Shown here: piece after piece, positions 8,542-11,961 of the stretch
How the letters are laid out: each line of letters opens with the position of its first letter
How positions within the stretch are numbered: position 1 is the stretch's first letter
Origin: Pseudomonadales bacterium
GTDB lineage: Bacteria > Pseudomonadota > Gammaproteobacteria > Pseudomonadales > DT-91
Assembly (NCBI GenBank): GCA_013215025.1
Contig: JABSRR010000025.1
Location: forward strand, 20,464 to 32,424
DNA: 11,961 nucleotides
Reading direction: 5' to 3'
Position numbers and translations under genes: made by a program
Notes under the pieces: model-generated
The model's database searches: none
Seen by the model: the letters and a program-made list of their open reading frames with translations, nothing else
Told to the model about the DNA's origin: nothing

Positions 8542-8579
8542 GATGAGCTCAATCGTGAGCTCATCTTTTATTTTTATTT
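8542..8579 (+). terminator. Intrinsic terminator after the LolA-like gene
   Basis: A perfect 9-bp stem, GATGAGCTC (8542-8550) with GAGCTCATC (8557-8565), closes a 6-base loop. It is followed at once by TTTTATTTTTATTT. It lies 14 bases after the stop codon and should end transcription of the LolA-like gene, separating it from the beta-barrel gene. Confidence 0.88.
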
Positions 8580-8749
8580 CGCTTTTATAGCTACACAACT
8601 TAGTCAACACCTCTTAACACATTCTATACAGCGGCAATACTTTAGCTTCTGCTATCCCTCAATTTATTTGACTGCGCTCATTAATACTCGTCATACACAC
8701 AATACTCGGCATAAAACGCCATAACTAGACTCTCTTAACGCATCTTCAT

Positions 8750-8777
8750 TTCTCAGACCGCGTTTCTCGATTATAAT
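8750..8777 (+). promoter_or_regulatory. Candidate sigma70 promoter for the outer-membrane protein gene
   Basis: A perfect -10 hexamer TATAAT (8772-8777) is preceded at 16 bases by TTCTCA (8750-8755), a 4/6 match to TTGACA. Transcription would start near 8784, leaving about 24 bases before the ATG at 8808. That favours 8808 over the upstream TTG at 8793 or ATG at 8796 as the start. The rest of the 8580-8749 spacer is AT-rich, without an evident gene or strong structure. Confidence 0.5.
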
Positions 8778-8807
8778 TACCGGCTTTTAAAATTGATGAT
8801 AATAATT

Positions 8808-10148
8808 ATGTTTCCTTCCCTTCTAAGAGCATCATGCATCGCAGGTCTTATCGGTCTTAGCTTGCCAAGCTTAGCCGTGGGCAAATTCTCTGGCTCTATT
8901 GAGGCAGAACTGCAAGTTTACCCGCATCGCGCAAAACTCGAGCAGCAAAAAGATGTCTTTGGCTCTGTTGCAATTCGCCCCGAGTACTATTGGCGGTCTG
9001 AAAATAAACAGCACAAAATAAAAACCTTATTATTTTATCGTGCCACCGAGCCGAATGGTGAACGCACACACGGTGATATACGCGAGCTAACTTACTTATT
9101 CCAAAACAAAGGGTTTTACTTTAAAGCCGGCATCGATACGGTGTTCTGGGGCGTGACAGAGTCTGCGCATCTGGTCGATATCATTAACCAAACCGATAAT
9201 GTGGAATCAATCAGCGGCGAGGAAAAACTGGGGCAACCCATGCTGGCGGTAGGAATAGAAAACGATTTCGGTAATATTGATGCCTATGTATTACCATATT
9301 TTCGCCCCATAGTCTTTCCGGATGGCCCGGAACGTTATCAAATCGGTTTTGGCGGCTTCTCTCCTGAATTGGAGAAAGATGAAAACTTTTACCAATCTGA
9401 TGATGAAGAAGAAAACATTGATCTAGCACTACGCTGGTTCAAAAGCTTTGATAATTTTGATCTTGGGATTTCATATTTTAACGGCATAGACCGTTCAGTT
9501 CTGCCCGTTACCCTTGATTTATTGGCAGCCTTAGGCTCGCAAAGCATCAACAAGATTGGCGGTTATTATCAGAATCTTGAACAGCTAGGTTTAGAGTATC
9601 AATATCTTTACGAAGATTGGATCTTTAAATTAGAGGCCAGTCATAAATTACTCGACTCAGGTGACTTCAGCGCAGCCGTGTTTGGTTTCGAATATACCTT
9701 TTCTGATATGGACCCTTGGGGGCAAGATATCGGTATTTTGCTTGAGTATTTATGGAATGATCGTGACGATGTCGACCTTTTACCGTTCACGTTTGAAGCC
9801 AATCCTGATATTCCAGCTGATCAATATGACGCTATTCGAGCGGCACTGGTTGACGCGGGTCAAAACCCGGTGTTAGCCGGCGATTATTTTTCGCCCATGC
9901 AAAATGATATTTTTCTCGGCACGCGTTTCGCATTGAATGATATTGCAGGCACGGAATTTTTAGCAGGTTTGATTTACGACCTTGATGATAGAACCACATC
10001 GATGTCGTTTGAAGGCAGCACCAGAATTGGTGATAGCGTTAGAATCACCGCGAATATGTATTTCTTTAATCAGGTTTATCGCGACAACCCTTTCAAGCAG
10101 TTTGAAGATGACGATTTATTTGAGCTAAAAGCTGAGTGGTTCTTTTAA
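8808..10148 (+). CDS. Outer-membrane beta-barrel protein, DUF1302/porin-like, function unknown
   Basis: A predicted 446-residue outer-membrane protein. A Sec signal peptide (MFPSLLR, hydrophobic run, SLA near residue 23) is followed by many alternating hydrophobic/polar strands with acidic loops (for example QSDDEEENID). The chain ends in LKAEWFF with a terminal Phe, the typical signal for barrel insertion. Residues 110-129 contain FWGVTESAHLVDIINQTD (W114). This resembles the WG-x-(S/T)-(D/E)...(V/L)D(I/V)(I/V)N motif of DUF1302 and related porins, so I infer a distant relationship, but the protein is shorter than typical DUF1302 members (about 600). The start is ambiguous: TTG 8793 and ATG 8796 are in frame, and no candidate has a good Shine-Dalgarno. 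The flanking LolA-like and DUF1329 genes fit the known company of DUF1302-type barrels. The transported substrate cannot be told. Confidence 0.78.
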   Translation: MFPSLLRASCIAGLIGLSLPSLAVGKFSGSIEAELQVYPHRAKLEQQKDVFGSVAIRPEYYWRSENKQHKIKTLLFYRATEPNGERTHGDIRELTYLFQNKGFYFKAGIDTVFWGVTESAHLVDIINQTDNVESISGEEKLGQPMLAVGIENDFGNIDAYVLPYFRPIVFPDGPERYQIGFGGFSPELEKDENFYQSDDEEENIDLALRWFKSFDNFDLGISYFNGIDRSVLPVTLDLLAALGSQSINKIGGYYQNLEQLGLEYQYLYEDWIFKLEASHKLLDSGDFSAAVFGFEYTFSDMDPWGQDIGILLEYLWNDRDDVDLLPFTFEANPDIPADQYDAIRAALVDAGQNPVLAGDYFSPMQNDIFLGTRFALNDIAGTEFLAGLIYDLDDRTTSMSFEGSTRIGDSVRITANMYFFNQVYRDNPFKQFEDDDLFELKAEWFF

Positions 10149-10150
10149 TC

Positions 10151-10214
10151 ATTAAGGGTTTAACTCAGCGCTTGGCGCATCTACCGCACAGACGCAGCGC
10201 GTTTACCCTTGAAT
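10151..10214 (+). repeat. Long imperfect hairpin just after the outer-membrane protein stop codon
   Basis: Starting 3 bases after the stop, ATTAAGGGT (10151-10159) pairs with ACCCTT-G-AAT (10205-10214, one bulge), then AAC (10162-10164) with GTT (10201-10203), GCGC (10168-10171) with GCGC (10197-10200), and GCG (10175-10177) with CGC (10193-10195). The result is one long stem with small bulges and a loop near 10178-10192. No T-tract follows. It may stabilise the mRNA 3' end or be a degenerate repeat element. Confidence 0.45.
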
Positions 10215-10239
10215 AGCGAGAGGTATTAGCGAAAGGTAT
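10214..10239. repeat. 13-bp tandem duplication in the convergent intergenic region
   Basis: TAGCGAGAGGTAT (10214-10226) is followed directly by TAGCGAAAGGTAT (10227-10239), differing at one base. A decayed third unit may begin at 10240 (TAGAGAG), and the related string AGAGTTA occurs twice (10243-10249, 10256-10262). Probably slippage-derived noncoding sequence. Confidence 0.6.
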
Positions 10240-10316
10240 TAGAGAGTTAATAAGGAGAGTTACCGACAACACTAAAACTCTCAGCCTAGACAAAAATAAA
10301 CGTCTAATAACACCAT

Positions 10317-10344
10317 AAAAAAGGCAGCTATAGCTGCCTTTTTT
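10317..10344. terminator. Bidirectional intrinsic terminator between convergent genes
   Basis: A perfect 28-base palindrome: six A, GGCAGCTA, TAGCTGCC, six T. The stem GGCAGC/GCTGCC closes a TATA loop, with an A6 tract on one side and T6 on the other, so it reads as an intrinsic terminator on both strands. It serves the outer-membrane protein gene (168 bases after its stop) on the plus strand and the DUF1329 gene (70 bases after its stop) on the minus strand. Confidence 0.92.
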
Positions 10345-10365
10345 CGTTAAGTAGGATGACTACAG

Positions 10366-10401
10366 AGGCTGCAGCCTTATTCGGCGGGCTTTTTAAAGCC
10401 C
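10366..10401 (-). repeat. Two short palindromes in the DUF1329 3' untranslated region
   Basis: AGGCTGCAGCCT (10366-10377) is a perfect 12-base palindrome. GGGCTTTTTAAAGCCC (10386-10401) has 7-bp arms around two bases. Both lie between the DUF1329 stop codon and the bidirectional terminator. Neither is followed by a T-run on the minus strand, so they are structured 3' UTR rather than additional terminators. Confidence 0.4.
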
Positions 10402-10413
10402 AGAGCGATCGAA

Positions 10414-11787
10414 TTAGCGACCCATACGACGAAGATTTTGTGGCGTATAGAAGTCTGGACCTTTAGCTTGCATATTATAGTTTGACGGGCGTGTCTCATT
10501 GGTCAATCTAACTACCACATAGGCATTAGCTTGTAAGTCATAATTGGCCTGGGCGCGGGCAATATAGCCCTTGAGAAAATAATCATAGACGGTATTTTGC
10601 AGCCCTACACGCCATAGCTCACCGCGACCATCAAATGCTTCAGTAGCGACAATCAGCCAAGAGTCTTCATCCATATAAAAACGACGTTTTGCATAAATAT
10701 GACGCTCGCCCGGCTTCAAGCTTGCTTCAACTACCCAAACACGGCGCTTTTCATAACGCATATAGTCAGGGTTTACCGCCTTAGCCTGTAATAAATCTTG
10801 GTATTTGACCGAGGGGTCATCAAATTTATAGTTATGATACGGTACGATCATTTCGCGCTTACCCACCAAGCTCCACTCATAACGATCCATGGCACCGTTA
10901 AAGCCCATATTGTCATCAGCAGTCAGTAATTTACCTGGGCCAACTGGAATATCGTAACCGGCATCGGGGGCTCGCTTAACACGTTTCATGCCGGGTAAAT
11001 ATACCCAGGCTTTGCGGTCATGCTTCACTTGATCTAGCGGCTCATGCACGATCACGCGCTCACCTTTTTTACGCTTAGGCTCAATCACTTCATAGTAAAC
11101 ATAAGCGGCAATATCGCCAATCTGCTCAGCAGTTTTACCGATTGGATGGTCAGAATAGGCATAGGGAGACTCAATCAATAACTTAGTGCGGAAGCGTTGT
11201 TGTTTGCCATCGGCAAACACCGCCACCTCATCAAATAAAGAGTCAGCAACCGGCATCGGTTGTGTTGATCTTGAATTCCAGATCACATGCGCGCCATTTT
11301 CTGGAATCGGAAACGGTGCACCACCTGTCGTCTTTTGCATGCCGTCAACACCATTGACCAACTGCGCATTGCCCACATTCCATTTGGTACGTTGCTCGAC
11401 TTGATCTTGGTAGCGAAAATCACGATGGGTAGGATAAACCGGTATTTTATAATTCGGATACTTTTTCAACATTGCCAGCATACCGTCATTCAAAAGTGCG
11501 GCATATTGCTCGGCATTATCGGCCGTAATGGTGTAGAGCGGAACCTCATCGGCATAAGGGTCGGGATAGACAGAGCCAGAGCCGGTATAATTCATGCCCG
11601 GTGGCAGACCAACCCATTTACCCGACCATGCTGGAATAGAGCCATCAGCATTGGCACTTGGGTCAGCCCCCATTGGGGTTAGCTCGGTTCCTAATTTCGC
11701 CGCCATGGACTTATCAACCAGGGCATGCGCAGATATTGAGATTAAAATGGTGGCAACAGCACCCGCAAGAGACGACAACTTAAACAT
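10414..11787 (-). CDS. DUF1329 domain-containing secreted protein
   Basis: A 457-residue periplasmic protein. A signal peptide covers residues 1-22 (MFKL, hydrophobic core, cleavage after AHA). The mature protein matches DUF1329 (PF07044): early LGTELTPMGADPSANADGSIP with WSGKW just after it, then KYPNYKIPVYPTHRDFRYQ, the WVYLPGMKRVKRAP block (W261), NMGFNGAMDRYEW, RRVWVVEASLKPGERH and FDGRGELWRV (F385). Length is normal for the family (about 450). DUF1329 has a LolA/LolB-like fold and commonly occurs near DUF1302 barrels and MMPL/RND transporters; its biochemical role is not established. Two blocks are shared at similar spacing with the LolA-like protein encoded at 7730-8527, which supports common ancestry. 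The ATG at 11787 is preceded by a weak GTGAG. It is transcribed towards the outer-membrane protein gene and shares its terminator. Confidence 0.93.
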   Translation of the reverse strand: MFKLSSLAGAVATILISISAHALVDKSMAAKLGTELTPMGADPSANADGSIPAWSGKWVGLPPGMNYTGSGSVYPDPYADEVPLYTITADNAEQYAALLNDGMLAMLKKYPNYKIPVYPTHRDFRYQDQVEQRTKWNVGNAQLVNGVDGMQKTTGGAPFPIPENGAHVIWNSRSTQPMPVADSLFDEVAVFADGKQQRFRTKLLIESPYAYSDHPIGKTAEQIGDIAAYVYYEVIEPKRKKGERVIVHEPLDQVKHDRKAWVYLPGMKRVKRAPDAGYDIPVGPGKLLTADDNMGFNGAMDRYEWSLVGKREMIVPYHNYKFDDPSVKYQDLLQAKAVNPDYMRYEKRRVWVVEASLKPGERHIYAKRRFYMDEDSWLIVATEAFDGRGELWRVGLQNTVYDYFLKGYIARAQANYDLQANAYVVVRLTNETRPSNYNMQAKGPDFYTPQNLRRMGR

Positions 11788-11832
11788 GCTTACTCACTTA
11801 TTGTTATAGCTAAATTTATTATTGGCGCGGCT

Positions 11833-11861
11833 ATATTACCAACCAGCACCGTATAAATGAA
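11833..11861 (-). promoter_or_regulatory. Candidate promoter for the DUF1329 gene
   Basis: On the minus strand TTCATT (11856-11861), a 17-base spacer and TAATAT (11833-11838) give 3/6 and 4/6 matches, placing a start about 38 bases before the ATG. A perfect TATAAT also occurs further upstream (11901-11906, minus strand) but lacks a convincing -35. No other gene is recognisable from 11788 to the window end. Confidence 0.3.
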
Positions 11862-11961
11862 GCCAGAGAGCATCGATAAATTACCTCTCATCCTGCATGA
11901 ATTATAGTTAAGCTTGACTAGCGGATTACTGTCGGTCAATCAGCGTCATTTCCGGTGGCGT

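Noticed and set aside
8668..8697. TTGACT as a promoter -35 in the spacer before the barrel gene
   Set aside because: No acceptable -10 lies 16-18 bases downstream (best CATACA, 3/6); the TTCTCA/TATAAT pair nearer the gene is better.
11287..11682. 131-codon open frame on the plus strand
   Set aside because: Lies wholly antisense within the well-supported DUF1329 gene, its translation shows no recognisable domain, and the 11186-11404 and 11594-11809 frames there are similar shadows.
11914..11939. TTGAC...GTCAA inverted arms near the right edge
   Set aside because: Only 5-base arms 16 bases apart; expected by chance in AT-rich sequence and not positioned next to a clear promoter.
1..11961. CRISPR arrays, tRNA genes, insertion sequences, toxin-antitoxin or phage genes
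   Set aside because: No regularly spaced repeats, cloverleaf sequences, transposase motifs or terminal inverted repeats with target duplications were seen.

Overview
The window looks like chromosomal DNA from a free-living gammaproteobacterium, possibly a marine or oligotrophic lineage. The evidence is a fused-type GcvP, a YciK-type SDR and a cmoA-cmoB pair all close to gammaproteobacterial homologues as I remember them, together with a base composition that looks moderate by eye. The lineage below class level is inference. I see no tRNA, rRNA, CRISPR array, insertion sequence, integrase or phage gene.

Layout. Positions 3-7629 hold six head-to-tail plus-strand genes with gaps of only 1-28 bases: the 3' part of gcvP (cut by the window edge), a YciK-family short-chain dehydrogenase, an FAD flavoprotein of the 3-ketosteroid dehydrogenase type, cmoA, cmoB and a MATE efflux transporter. 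They are probably co-transcribed. A 100-base gap with an interrupted inverted repeat separates them from a secreted LolA-like protein (7730-8527), which ends in a clear intrinsic terminator. A 280-base spacer with a good sigma70-type promoter precedes an outer-membrane beta-barrel protein (8808-10148). This gene converges on a minus-strand DUF1329 gene (10414-11787). Between the two lie an imperfect hairpin, a 13-bp tandem repeat and a perfectly palindromic bidirectional terminator.

How the genes may work together. cmoA and cmoB form one complete pathway segment: they build the carboxymethyl part of cmo5U at tRNA position 34. gcvP belongs to glycine cleavage. The flavoprotein carries a Tyr...Tyr-x-Ser arrangement with the spacing reported for 3-ketosteroid delta4-(5alpha)-dehydrogenase, so a steroid-like or other hydrophobic keto substrate is a real possibility, and the SDR beside it could supply or reduce a keto group. 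The three envelope genes at the right (LolA-like, beta-barrel, DUF1329) resemble the accessory proteins that accompany MMPL-type RND transporters, but no such transporter lies in the window. The LolA-like and DUF1329 proteins share two sequence blocks at similar spacing, so they look like relatives that might handle the same kind of hydrophobic cargo.

Most notable points: the steroid-dehydrogenase-like active site inside a housekeeping operon; a CmoA that keeps nearly every ligand residue but has Lys where the adenine-site Asp is expected; and the RND-accessory trio without its pump.
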